Source: Phytopythium helicoides (Eukaryota > Oomycota > Peronosporomycetes > Pythiales > Pythiaceae). From it: a stretch of 64,000 nucleotides of DNA. How positions within the stretch are numbered: the stretch's first letter is position 1; every line of letters begins with the position of its first letter. Position numbers and translations under genes: made by a program. Positions 20,264 through 30,620 of the stretch are shown here, piece after piece. The notes beneath the pieces were generated by a model. That model saw only the letters and a program-made list of their open reading frames with translations, was not told the DNA's origin and did no database searches. The stretch covers positions 1-64,000 of the forward strand of contig JANFNE010000074.1 in assembly GCA_024867545.1 (NCBI GenBank), written 5' to 3'.

Positions 20264-21469
20264 TTACCAAGCCATCTCCGAGCCTGCGTCCGAGAAAGAG
20301 TTGGAGATGGAGCGGACGACACTAGCGTTCGTCCCCGTCCTACCAGTGAGCTGGTCCCTTGCAGCCTCGGCCGCACAAGAGTGAATGGCCGAACTGATAC
20401 ACATCGTGCAGAAAGTCACTTTCCGCCGCACAAGTTGATCGTCGGGAGTGATGAAGCTCATCTTCTTAGTGATCTTGCACGAGAAGCAAACATAGTGAAA
20501 GCACAGCCGACAGCTTCTTCTTCCGCGCAAACTTGGCTTCTTTCCGCATGTAATACACACAGGTGTATCCAGACCGGTGACAATCATAGGTTTTGCCCCG
20601 TTGGCACGACGCTCCCTCTGCCTCTTCTCGAGCAACCATGCAAGCTTCTTCATGTGGCTACAGTAGGTGTACCTAGTGGCTGCAAGCAACGCCTTCGCAC
20701 CAAGCGAAACCTGCATGAAGCGTGGCAACCCTCCTCCAGCCTCCATTGTTCCGACCGACAAGTTTTCGACCGAGTTCGGGCCGATCTGACGGAACAGTCC
20801 ACAGACAGCTAAGCGACCGCGAACACGATTTGGAAGCTCATGTGCCATCGGAAACTCCACCGAATGCAATTGATGGTAGCCGACGCGATCTCCGTTCGAG
20901 ATGGTCACAAAACCTGTGGCTTCCATGTACACGTAGTCGCGGTTCTTGACGATGTTGGTCGAGTTGAGCGGCACATCCAGCTCCATCCACTTGATAACGA
21001 GCGACTCGAACGGCTTCTCGAGAGAAGGCTCAATGAGTCTCGCCATGACGGCTGCACCCTGAATGTCGTCGACGTATGAAGCCTTGACACGCATGACGTC
21101 GAGAGTCGGGTTGACGATCCCAAACATGACGTCTTCCAGCGTGCCTGCGAGCCTCCCGAACGTGATGACGACCGGCAACTCCGAACCGCTCAACGGCTCG
21201 TCCTCTGCTTCATTGCCTGAGTCCATCTTGCGCGCCATCCGGTCGAGCTCGGACTGCGTGCGCTCGCCGTATGCGCGCAGGTCGTCTTTGCTCGAGTGGT
21301 ACTTCCATCGGCGGTCGTCGAGTTTGCCACCGTCTTCGAACAACAGCTCCTCGTATCGAGTAACATGCTCTTGGATGAGAGATTGCGACAGTTCCTGCAA
21401 GTGAGCGACCTCATCTTCCGAGAGCACGAGGTCTGGGAACGGATTCGACGTGAACCGCTCGCGTCTCAT
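20264..21469 (-). CDS. START-like/FYVE zinc-finger protein, copy 3
   Basis: A 401-residue paralogue of FYVE1/2 (start MRRERFTSNPF chosen to match MGRERFTANPF; a start seven codons upstream is possible). It has the same eight-cysteine FYVE finger (CITCGKKPSLRGRRSCRLCF...). It is clearly more diverged than copies 1 and 2 at both ends, yet a middle segment (about 20880-21130) stays about 94% identical in DNA to copy 1, which suggests gene conversion. It lies convergent with symporter copy 3 and upstream of P450e on the same strand side. Confidence 0.87.
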   Translation of the reverse strand: MRRERFTSNPFPDLVLSEDEVAHLQELSQSLIQEHVTRYEELLFEDGGKLDDRRWKYHSSKDDLRAYGERTQSELDRMARKMDSGNEAEDEPLSGSELPVVITFGRLAGTLEDVMFGIVNPTLDVMRVKASYVDDIQGAAVMARLIEPSLEKPFESLVIKWMELDVPLNSTNIVKNRDYVYMEATGFVTISNGDRVGYHQLHSVEFPMAHELPNRVRGRLAVCGLFRQIGPNSVENLSVGTMEAGGGLPRFMQVSLGAKALLAATRYTYCSHMKKLAWLLEKRQRERRANGAKPMIVTGLDTPVCITCGKKPSLRGRRSCRLCFHYVCFSCKITKKMSFITPDDQLVRRKVTFCTMCISSAIHSCAAEAARDQLTGRTGTNASVVRSISNSFSDAGSEMAW

Positions 21470-22415
21470 GCCTCCCGACGGCGAGTGCACCGATACGAGG
21501 GTGGAGTCGGTGCTACGAAGAAGCAGCTAGACTTGACAGCCACAGGGGGAGATGGAGGAGCTCTAGTGTCACTCGACGCACCGGAGCCACACTTGACGAG
21601 ATCGGCTGCTGCGGAATGAAGCAGCGAGGAGCGCGCTGTGCTGAACTTGCCTGCGATCGAGAGGAACTGTGTGCGCTCGTTGTTGCTCAAATTGCAGAGA
21701 GCGGTCTGCTTGGCCGTGGCGACTGCGATCCGCTTCGGCCCGAGTCAAATCGACGTTACTGTAGTGGAACGGCGGTGCGGCGAGCGAGAGCAAATCTCTC
21801 GGCGTGTGCCAGCTGAGCCAGCGCGCGTTGCCAAAGCAGACGTGACTTGGTGTTAGTTTTGCAGGTGGTCATCTGTTGCTAGTGCCAGGGTAAAGGCAGT
21901 CGTCTTCTCTGCATTGGAACAGCCGTGCGAGCTGGGAGGCTTGGGCGTTCGTGTCCTCGAGCAGAAGCCACGAACGCGAGGCTCCGGATGGTTTCGGCAT
22001 TGGCCACCAGCCAACAAGTTCCGAAGTCGTTGCAAGCTGCTCATGTGGACTGCACTGGTGCTGTCCTATTGCGCAATGAGCGGAATGCTGCAGTAACGTC
22101 GACGTTGGACGCTCTTTGAGCAATATCGCCGCGTTGAATGATTGCCTGCAAATCTTCGTCGTGTGGTGCCACAATCGCTGGTAACTCACCAGTGGTGATC
22201 GATCACTCTCTGGATGTTGCAATGCGTTGAGACCGGTACCATATACAGCACGCGTGATCCGTCCGTGCACATCGGTGCAAACGAGCGTCCGAAACACAAT
22301 ACCACCGATCGATCGAGAGGTAGATCGGCTCACAGGGCCATGGCCAGCCGAAACTTTGAGAAGACTTCATAAATTTTCGATGTGTATGAACTGTCCTGCC
22401 AACTTTGCTCGGTGT
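21470..22415. other. Spacer between FYVE3 and P450e
   Basis: About 950 bp. TACTGTAGTG occurs at 21757. A 154-codon minus-strand frame at 21869-22333 has no motif I recognise and may be a decayed element. No supported gene. Confidence 0.4.
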
Positions 22416-24010
22416 TTATACAGCAACCTTCTCAATTTGGACCATGAACGGATCGCGCATTGGCAGCGTGATAGAGCGTGCGTACGTCACGGTTTGTTCT
22501 GGCTTCGGAACCACGTGGAGGCCGGACAACAATCGCGAGATGACAATCTTCATCTCCATCAGCGCCAAGTTCATACCGAGACAGCTGCGAGGACCAGCGT
22601 GGAAGAAGTTGAACTTGAAAGGCGATAGATGGATCAACTTGCCGGTCTCCTGATCGAGGAAGCGCTCAGGCTTGAACTCGGAGCAGTCGTCTCCCCAGAT
22701 CTTGGCGCGGCGGCTCATTGCCCAATAAGTGATGCCAACGTCTGTACCAGCGGGAATGAAAGTGCCATCGGACAAGTAAGTGTCTTGCGTCGCGTGACGC
22801 AGGTTAAAGGGTACCGCCGGGTAGAAGCGCATGACCTCCTTGATGCACGCTTCGAGGTATGTCAGGTCCGCCACATCCTCCATCGTCGGCATGTAGTCAT
22901 CGGTATTTGCAAGCGCAGGGATCTTGGTCAATACCTCCTCCCGAATCTTCTTCTCAACGTCGGGGTGCTGGCTGATGACATACACAAACCAGCTGAGTGT
23001 CTGTGAAGACGTGTCACGACCTGCAGCCTGGGACGCGATCACGATTGAGCGGAGCAGCTCGGGGTCGACCACGTCAGACGCATCTACCGAGTCCAGTACG
23101 AGCGAGACGATGTTCTTCGCATCACTCGTCTCCCCGCGGTTGCGCTTCTCGATTGACTCGTTTATGAAAGCAAGTGCCGTGTCCTTGATCACCTTCATGT
23201 CCCTCTTGAGTTGGCCCTCCGCGCCAATACCAAACAGCCTCTCGAACTTCCAGTACCAAACCGGCAGCGAAAAGCGGCGCATTGAAATAAGTTGTGCGCT
23301 GTCGAACGCTGTCTCGAACGGGTGAGCCTCACCGGATGCAAGTGTCCCCATCTGAATGCCAAAGCCGATCTCCGCAAACGTCTCCATCGTAAAACGATTG
23401 AACAAGCGGAACAAGTCGAGAGGCTCGCCGCTCGCGGCAGCCTTCTTGAAGATGGCGTGCATTGTCAGAGTGTGCTTGCGGATGATCGGCTGCATGACCT
23501 CACGCAGTTGGCGCGCGCTGAAGAGGTTGGCAAATATCTTGCGCTGGAAGCGCCAGCCTTCGCCATCCACAATCGTCAGCGCCGTGCCGAGGAAGTCATA
23601 AAATAGCTCGAATTGAAAGTCGCCCTTGCTGACAATGTCGTATTGCGTCTTGGTGATGTCCTTCGAACGCCTCGGGTGTCGACACGAACACAATGTTGGG
23701 GCGGCCAGGCACCTGGATCTCGAAAGGCTCGCCGTCGAACTCATCCACGAGGCTCGTGATCCAGTCGTGGAATACATCGTTGTTCTTGGCCATGTCGATC
23801 ATGTTGCCGAACAGTGGCAGAGTCGACTTGAGCTGTTTCAGCTGCTTGCCGGGCGGAGTCTTCTTCTTGGTCACGCGTGAGAAGATGGCCGCTACAATGA
23901 GACCAGCCACCACGGCGCCAGACAAAATCGCGAGAGGAGAAGCTTTCGTTCGACGTCGAGTTTGCTGCTTCAGCCAACGCCACACGCATCGGCTCCAGGA
24001 ATGCGAGCAT
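22416..24010 (-). pseudogene. Cytochrome P450, P450e, with two +1 frame breaks
   Basis: Begins MLAFLEPMRVALAEA at 24010. The frame shifts by one base near 23955 (into SPLAILSGAVVAGLIVAAIF, the membrane anchor) and again near 23661 (VSTPEAFE in one frame, DITKTQYDIVSKGDF in the next). Removing one base at each point gives about 530 residues. I-helix AAGRDTS, EVMR, PERF and the haem loop FHAGPRSCLG are intact. The 3' part (22573-22700) is almost identical to P450d, suggesting conversion. Whether the breaks are real or sequencing indels cannot be decided here. Confidence 0.8.
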
Positions 24011-24312
24011 GATGGTCTCCACAGCTCGACAGTTACGCAGGTGCGGCGCGAGTTCGCGAGTGGCGTTAGAGCTGATGCAGGACCTCTACGCCGTCACGAA
24101 AGATCACCGCGGGATGATACATAGCCGGACGATTGCGTGGCCTGGCTGTCGCAATGGCCACTGCCCGGTCTTGCCGATCAGGTGGGTTAGGCGCTCCCAC
24201 CAATTCGGCGTTCCCTTGGACTCCTTGAAGTAGACCCGGCCCATTCACCTGCGTGGATCGGTGGTTGCGCTGGAGTGGAAGCACGCCGTGTGTATATGAA
24301 GGTTATGGCTGG

Positions 24313-24969
24313 TCATGCGCGCAACACGGCGGCCTCCTGCTTGAACGGCGAGGCGCTCACGATGCGCCACTCGATCAAAGCTTCGCTCGTCACCTCGCTC
24401 TCGAACGTCCACGTGAAGCTCGTGCGCAGCGTGCGCTGGTCGTCGATGCCCGCGACCTGCAGCAGCTGCACGTGTTCCATGGCGTCGAACTCGACCTTGA
24501 CAGCCATCCACTCGCGGTCCACGCCGCCGCTGGCGTCCAGCGTAAACTCGTAGTCGACCGCGGCCACCGCGGCCTTGTTGATCGTCAGCTGCTCCAGTAC
24601 TAGCCGCGTGCCGCGGTCGCCAGCAGTCAGTCGCTGGCTCAGCATCGTGCGCCTTCTACTCAACACCCGCGAGCTCTCCGCGTCCGCAACGGACCGCAGG
24701 AACCCCTCGCTCTCGCCCCCCTCAGCCGCGTACATTTGCTCGAACACGGTGTGCGCGACGCGCTCCGCTCCGTCTCGGAACTCCTCCAGGTCGATCGGAG
24801 CCAGCCGCGGCGCGCTCGCCAGCGCCAGCATGACGCAGCGCTCGCTCGCGGCCGCGGACGACGCGAACAGCTCGGCCGACCGCACGCGTCGAACGAGCGC
24901 TGGGGCGCCGCGCACCAGCCGCAAGGCCGCGCGCGCCGCCAGCTCCTGCACCGCCGAGGTGCCGCCCAT
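24313..24969 (-). CDS. Tim44-like domain protein, probably mitochondrial
   Basis: A 218-residue protein starting MGGTSAVQELAARAALRLV. The N-terminus is rich in Arg/Ala/Leu and lacks acidic residues apart from one, as in mitochondrial presequences. The middle (LAPIDLEEFRDGAERVAHTVFEQM) and C-terminal beta-rich part (TFESEV...EALIEWRIVSASPF) resemble the Tim44-like domain found in Tim44, mL45 and MAIP1. A matrix or inner-membrane biogenesis role is therefore inferred, with low certainty about the exact orthologue. A start at 25023 would add 18 residues unlike a presequence. It diverges from the p115 gene, the two ATGs being only 120 bp apart. Confidence 0.7.
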   Translation of the reverse strand: MGGTSAVQELAARAALRLVRGAPALVRRVRSAELFASSAAASERCVMLALASAPRLAPIDLEEFRDGAERVAHTVFEQMYAAEGGESEGFLRSVADAESSRVLSRRRTMLSQRLTAGDRGTRLVLEQLTINKAAVAAVDYEFTLDASGGVDREWMAVKVEFDAMEHVQLLQVAGIDDQRTLRTSFTWTFESEVTSEALIEWRIVSASPFKQEAAVLRA

Positions 24970-25089
24970 ACCTTCCCTTCCGCCTGCTAGTGATGGCTTT
25001 TCTCGAAAAGGGAAACCTCGCACTTAGGCCGAGCGCATACAAAACCCAATAGGTTTCGCACGGCCACCTCATCCGGACGGGGCCGCAAC

Positions 25090-28000
25090 ATGCAGTCGGT
25101 CATCTCGCGCGTGCACCGGCTGGTGACGGCGCCCAGCGGCGCGGAGGGCGCGGCCCCCGAGGTCCCCGAGCCCCCCGCTGCGTCTCCGGCGGCCTCGAAC
25201 GGCGCCGATCGAGCCCCCGCCGAGCCCAAGGCGCCGCCTGCAGCGGTAGTTACGCCCGAGATGCGGCTGGCGGCCGAGCGCCTGCAGTTCGCCATGCTGC
25301 TGGGCGAGCGCAAGAAGGCCGTGGCCGCGCTGCACGCGCTCGCGACGAGCCTCTCGCCCGCGGAGCGTGGGGCTGCGTCCTCGCGCCGCGACAGTGTGCT
25401 GAGCAACGAGGACGAAGGGGAGCCGACGGCGCTGACGGCGCTCGCGCAGGTCGCGGTCCCCGCGCTGCTAAGCGCGCTCGTGTCCGACCCACGCGACACG
25501 GAGCTCATGGAGGCCATGTTGGAGCTGCTGCAGCTGCTGGTCACGCGCGCGCCGTCGAGCGCCAAGATTTTGCTGGAGAACCCCAAGGATGCGGGAACTC
25601 GTGGTGCTGGCGCTGTCGTCTGGGGCATTGAGATCGGGCTGCAGCTGCTGCAGGACCCCTCGCCGTGGATCCGAGGCCCGGCAATCGCGCTGGTGCGGGC
25701 GATCCAGCGTGCTCAGCCAAGAGGCTTTGCCTCTGCGGTGCTCGAGTGCAAGGAAGGACTGCGTCGCGTTTTGGAGGTGGTTGAGGACAGGCGCGAACAC
25801 ATTCGGGACGCCGCGCTGCAAGTGCTAGCAGCACTATCTGCGCGCGAGAAGAACGCGCAGCAGTTTTTGGCGTTCGAAGATGGCTTTACCCGGCTGTTTA
25901 CCATCATGGAGGCCGAAGGTCTAGCTGAGAGCTCGACTGTCGTGTCGGACTGCCTGCAGATCGTCAACAACATGCTGCGCGACAACTACATGACGCAGAC
26001 ACTGTTCCTCGAGCTGCCGTTTCTCGAGTCTCATGTTCCAGCTCTACTTCGTGTTAAACGCGAGCATCTTGCGCATGTCGATGACGAGAGTGCGGCGACG
26101 GCAGCCACCCAGCTCACTCAGCGAAAACGCACGTTGAAGCTAGCCCTTCAGCTTGTTCGCTTCTTGGTAGCTGGGATCTATGAAGATCTAAAGGATGAAG
26201 GCGTCGGTGAAGACAGGAAAGATAGCAATCTCTCGATGGATGACGAGCTTGCCCTACGTGACCGCGCGCGAAAGCAAGCGGAGCTGCCAAAGATCCAGAG
26301 CCTGATTGCTCGTCAACAGACGCTCATGGGTGCAATTGCAGAACTGGTGTGCGTCAACACTTCTTCGACGGCAAGCACTGAAGGAGATGAAGTGCTCGCA
26401 GACGTACAGCTACAAGCTCTGGATCTGCTTGAGCTGCTATCGGCCGGCAACGGTGGAAACCAGATTGTATTAGTGAACATGCGTGCATATCCCCTCTCGG
26501 AGAAGCGTGCTTGCAGAACTGGTGCGTTTAGATGTGGCCCTGGACGAGTCCCCAGTCGCTGTTGCCGCTACATCGCTCTTGGATGCGCTGTTTCGCGACA
26601 ACGAAAGCGCCAAGATGGCACTACTACAGCACGTACACGCGCCGCCTCCAGCTGGGGCGGATGAAGACACAGACAGCAATTCCTCCAGTTCAGCCTCTGC
26701 TGGTCGGGTGCTGCTCTGACGCGTTGATTGACAGCGCAGAAACAATTATAACGGCAGAAAGCGACAGCAAGCTTTCTCCTGGCGCGATTCGCTCACGGCT
26801 GGTCTCTGTGTGGAAGGCAAGTCACCGACTCGCAAGCGTGCTGACTGGGAGCGACTATTGCAAGGAGCTTGCGCTTCGATTGCCCAGCCAATATGAAGAT
26901 CCAGAGGCTCAAGCAGTTGCTGGTGGACTCTTCTTGTCGCGATGCCTTCGACTGCTATCAACTTCCGACTCCAGAACCCACAAAAGCTCACCGGCGCGCA
27001 CATCTGCTATTTTCCAAGTCCACGTTGCTGTTCTTTTTCTTCTAATCTGCTGGTGCCGCAAATGTCCGAAAGCAGTTGCAGAGATTGTTGGATCGGTTTC
27101 CAACTTGTCAATTGTTCTCGACAAGATGTCAGCACCATCAAACGATATGTCAACACGCGCAAGGTTTGAGCACACGCAAGTACGTGGGCTAGTCGCCCTA
27201 CTACTCGGCAGCTGCTTGGAGTTTCTTGTTCCTGACAACGACGACCTACAACTTGGAGAAAGCTCGGGTGGCGCATCCAGCAAACCACCCGTCTCAACCA
27301 CGCGGGGCCAGCTCCTGGATATTATCAGTAAGCGAGTCGGTCTTGCACAATTCACGGATGGACTCGTTCAGTTTCAGCAGTCTGCAGCGTTTGTTTCATG
27401 CGCGCGGGGAAGCAACAAATCTCAAAGCTCCCGGATGCTGCTGCGCTACCGGGCTCCGTATGATGTTGGCGAACACGCGAACGGAAACGATGGCATTGAA
27501 GGCGACATTGACCAAGACGCCTACCTGTTCTTGCTCTACGACAAGGGTTTCACACTCTATTATCGCGAGATGGCGAGCGTGATCCAGAATCGCATTCTTT
27601 CGGTCTACACGTCGAGTGACGAAGGCACCAGCCCTGGTGGTAGTGCTGGTATGGGCGGCCCTTCTGCAGGAGCAATTGGTGCCTATCAGGACTTGATTCG
27701 AATGCAAGACAAACAGATCCATGATCTTGAACAACAGCTTAAAGACGCCAAGAAAGCTGCTGAAGGAGCGACAACGAACATGAACCCAGAAAAATCCACG
27801 GACGGGTCGACTTCGGACCATACGAGTGCTGCTGATAGTGCAACGGTAACGATGATGACACTTGCTGCCAACAAGCGAGAAGAATCGCATCGCCGCCAAG
27901 TGGAAACCATGCAGCACGCATTCGAAGAGGAAAAGGCAAAACTAGAAGAAGAGGTTCGAGCTGCAGGAGAAGCAAAGCGTGAGATGGAGACTCGTCTGCG

Positions 28001-29462
28001 TGGCCTCTCACTAGCGTTTGAGGAGCTTGAGCGCGAGCATCAGTATTGCAAACCAGCCACAGGAGACGTCCATTCAACCGAGCTACAGCACAGTGCAGTG
28101 GATGACCACATATTGGAGCAGCTTCGGGCAGATCTCGAGACGGAGCGACGCATGAGACGAGAGCTTGAGGAAAAAGTGAGTGCGTCACGATCGCCCACAG
28201 TCGAAGGTCTTCGGCTGAAAAAAGAGAATGAAGAGCTTCGAATGCAGCTCGAGACCAAGCAATACGATATTGAAGAGAACCGCCAGATGCTCGAGTCGCT
28301 CAGCGAGGCTCACACTATTCTCAAGAAGGAAAATGAGAGCCTCCGCTATCAGTTGTCAGTGGAATCTACAGATGGGACAAGTGAAACACTTCAGCACTCG
28401 AACAGTAACCACGAAAGTCATGAACGTGACCTATGCGCGGCGATGACGATCGAGCTGCAACGTTTTAGTGCACCAGCGCCACCGAATGGTTTGAACGCAC
28501 TGGAGCTGTGGGAGAAGGTTGCAGCCCAGATTGAATCGCTCAGAGGAGAACTCGCATCATCGGTGAGGCGTATTTTTGAGTTGGAGCAGGCTGCTGAGGC
28601 AGCTTTCGAGCATGACAAGCAGCTTCTGGAAGCACGGATTGAGCTGGTGGAAAGCGCGCGGAAGCAGCTATCGGTTGCTGAGATCGATCAGAACAATAAT
28701 TGCGTGGGCAGTGCTGTTAGCGAGGACGAGGGGGGAATTGCACATCTATCAATCAGTACTTCGGAAGATTCGAACTCAAAAAAAGGGCTTTCGGCATCTG
28801 CAGTGGCAGCTACCCAGCTTGTAGAGCTGCAAGAGCTGCGACAACTACTGGTTGAAGTCGAGGCGGCAGCAAAAGCAGAGATATCTGATCGGGATGCGAC
28901 GATCCGCGCTATGCAAGACCGTCTATCTCGATATGAAGCACAGACTGAGCGCGAGAAGCTGAAATATCGCTCGACTGTCAATGAGTTAGAAGACGAGCTT
29001 GCTCGCGCTTTTCTCGCACGCAAGGAGGCTGAACGCAAGTCAAAGGCGGCAGTGAAAGAGCTAGAAAACGAAGTTGCAAGGTTGTTTTTGTCCAAGGTCG
29101 AGATGGAGAAGCAGCTCGGGGGGAGTCCGACAGACGCAAGCGTTATCGCAGGCCACGAATTTAATGCCAAAACTAGTTCTCATGCAGGCGAGGGTCCCGA
29201 GGAAGTCGCGTTTGCGAGCATCACGACCAGCAATCTCCTGGAGGTTGAAGTATCGACCAATAATTCGGCTCCCGCTATGGATGCGTTTGAAGACGAGCTG
29301 GGTAGCACAGACGACGATACGGACCTGCTCGTGCTGGTGGCAAGTCTTGAGATTGAGTGCGCCGTGCTCCGCGAGCGCTTGGATGCGATCGGAGGCGCGG
29401 AAGCCGTCCACGCTGCAACGCGGCGCTCAAAGGAACTTGGCGCCATCGTGGTCGATGCGTGA
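25090..29462 (+). CDS. General vesicular transport factor p115/Uso1-like tether (two frame breaks)
   Basis: An armadillo-like head followed by a long coiled coil, the layout of p115/Uso1, which tethers COPII and Golgi vesicles. Head features include YLFLLYDKGFTLYYREM near 27520-27570, matching the end of the Uso1/p115 head, and helical repeats such as LGERKKAVAALHALA. The tail (from about 27690) is heptad-rich. The frame steps by +1 near 26480 and again near 26718; in between, VLAELVRLDVALDESPVAV continues the head sequence. With two bases removed the product is 1456 residues. Because such tethers are usually essential and single-copy, the breaks are more likely sequence errors than decay. 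A 34-nt intron reading at the first break is too short to be credible. Confidence 0.78.
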
Positions 29463-30510
29463 CTCACGCGCACATCTTCAGCACGCAGTGAAGCAAGACG
29501 AATTATTGCTACATAAGTCCTGTTCTGAACCTTGGACCCCTTACTGCTTGCGCTGTAGACATACATCTAACCAAAGTCCTCGGTACGGAGGCACCTCATT
29601 CTGGCAGTACTGCTTCCTTGCAGTGGATAGTGCTCCATGCCAGTAACGTCAAGCTCGCTTCAAGCAGTGCCCTCTAGCGCTTCGACCACGTCGAGGTGAT
29701 CTGCCTATCCACCGGTTGAAGCTGCGAATCTGACGCTCATTCGACAGTGTAACGACGAGCAATCGCCAGGCATTCGACGACTGTTCCTCGTCGCGTTGTG
29801 CCCGTTCGTTATGAGTCTGCAGTGAGCATATCCGTGACCGCCTAGGGCACCTCTCCGCTCGTGCCCATCGACCCTCATCTAGAAGCACCTCGCGCACGAA
29901 CAGATTTTTTTTTTTCGCGAGGCTGTCTCTCCATCGATCTCCAGTCGCGTGTGAGTAAATGGATCCGACGGCTCGCGGTTGAATCTAGAACTTGCCGGAG
30001 TGGTGTTCCGTGGAGACCCAATGCTCGCGCTGAACGCTGGTGCAATGGTGGAAGGCTCCATGAAGGCACGGACGGGCGTGGCGTGAAGAGACACGTTGGG
30101 GGCATTTGGATTGCCACTCGCGTATCAGCATTTCGTGCTGACGCACTGGGTGGCCGGGTCACACCCTATAGTCGAGCGCAGCTTCAAGGTGCCAGCACAA
30201 CCGATGGATACGAGTCAACGTTACTTCTCCGGAGATTTGCCGCCGTGTTTGCTGTCTGAGCGACCGCCAATGGCTGACTCGCGGTGATGTGTTCGTTGTA
30301 CCCAGCCGCAAGCACCAGAACATGGTGCCGCAGCAACAAAAGACCGGCGCGAGAAATCGACGGAAGAAACCAGTCTCGGTTGAAGCCGCAGGCGATAGGG
30401 TTCGACCCATTGTCGTCGGAGCAGTACACCGGGTTCCACACCCAGCGGGTCGCCCCGGTGCACACTACGAGGCCTCGCTGCGCCCCGATCGACGGCAAAC
30501 GCGCTCGCGT
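29463..30510. other. Spacer between p115 and secreted repeat protein 1
   Basis: About 1 kb with no supported gene; a 10-base T run lies near 29906. Probably holds the p115 terminator and the promoter of the secreted protein. Confidence 0.45.
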
Positions 30511-30530
30511 TGCTCACTTTTGAATTCGCT
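30511..30530 (+). promoter_or_regulatory. Inr/FPR core promoter of secreted repeat protein 1
   Basis: TGCTCACTTTTGAATTCGCT: initiator GCTCACTTT followed by an AATTC box, about 100 nt before the ATG. Confidence 0.6.
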
Positions 30531-30620
30531 TTCTCTCGAGCAGAATACCCGATCTCAACTCTTCCGGTCACAAGTGACTGCAAGCTTACCTGCTCTCGCC
30601 TCGACCTCACTGCGACGCAC

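Noticed and set aside
26483..26516. 34-nt GT-AG intron in p115 as the cause of the first frame change
   Set aside because: Far shorter than oomycete introns, and it would not account for the second shift; a one-base insertion explains it more simply.
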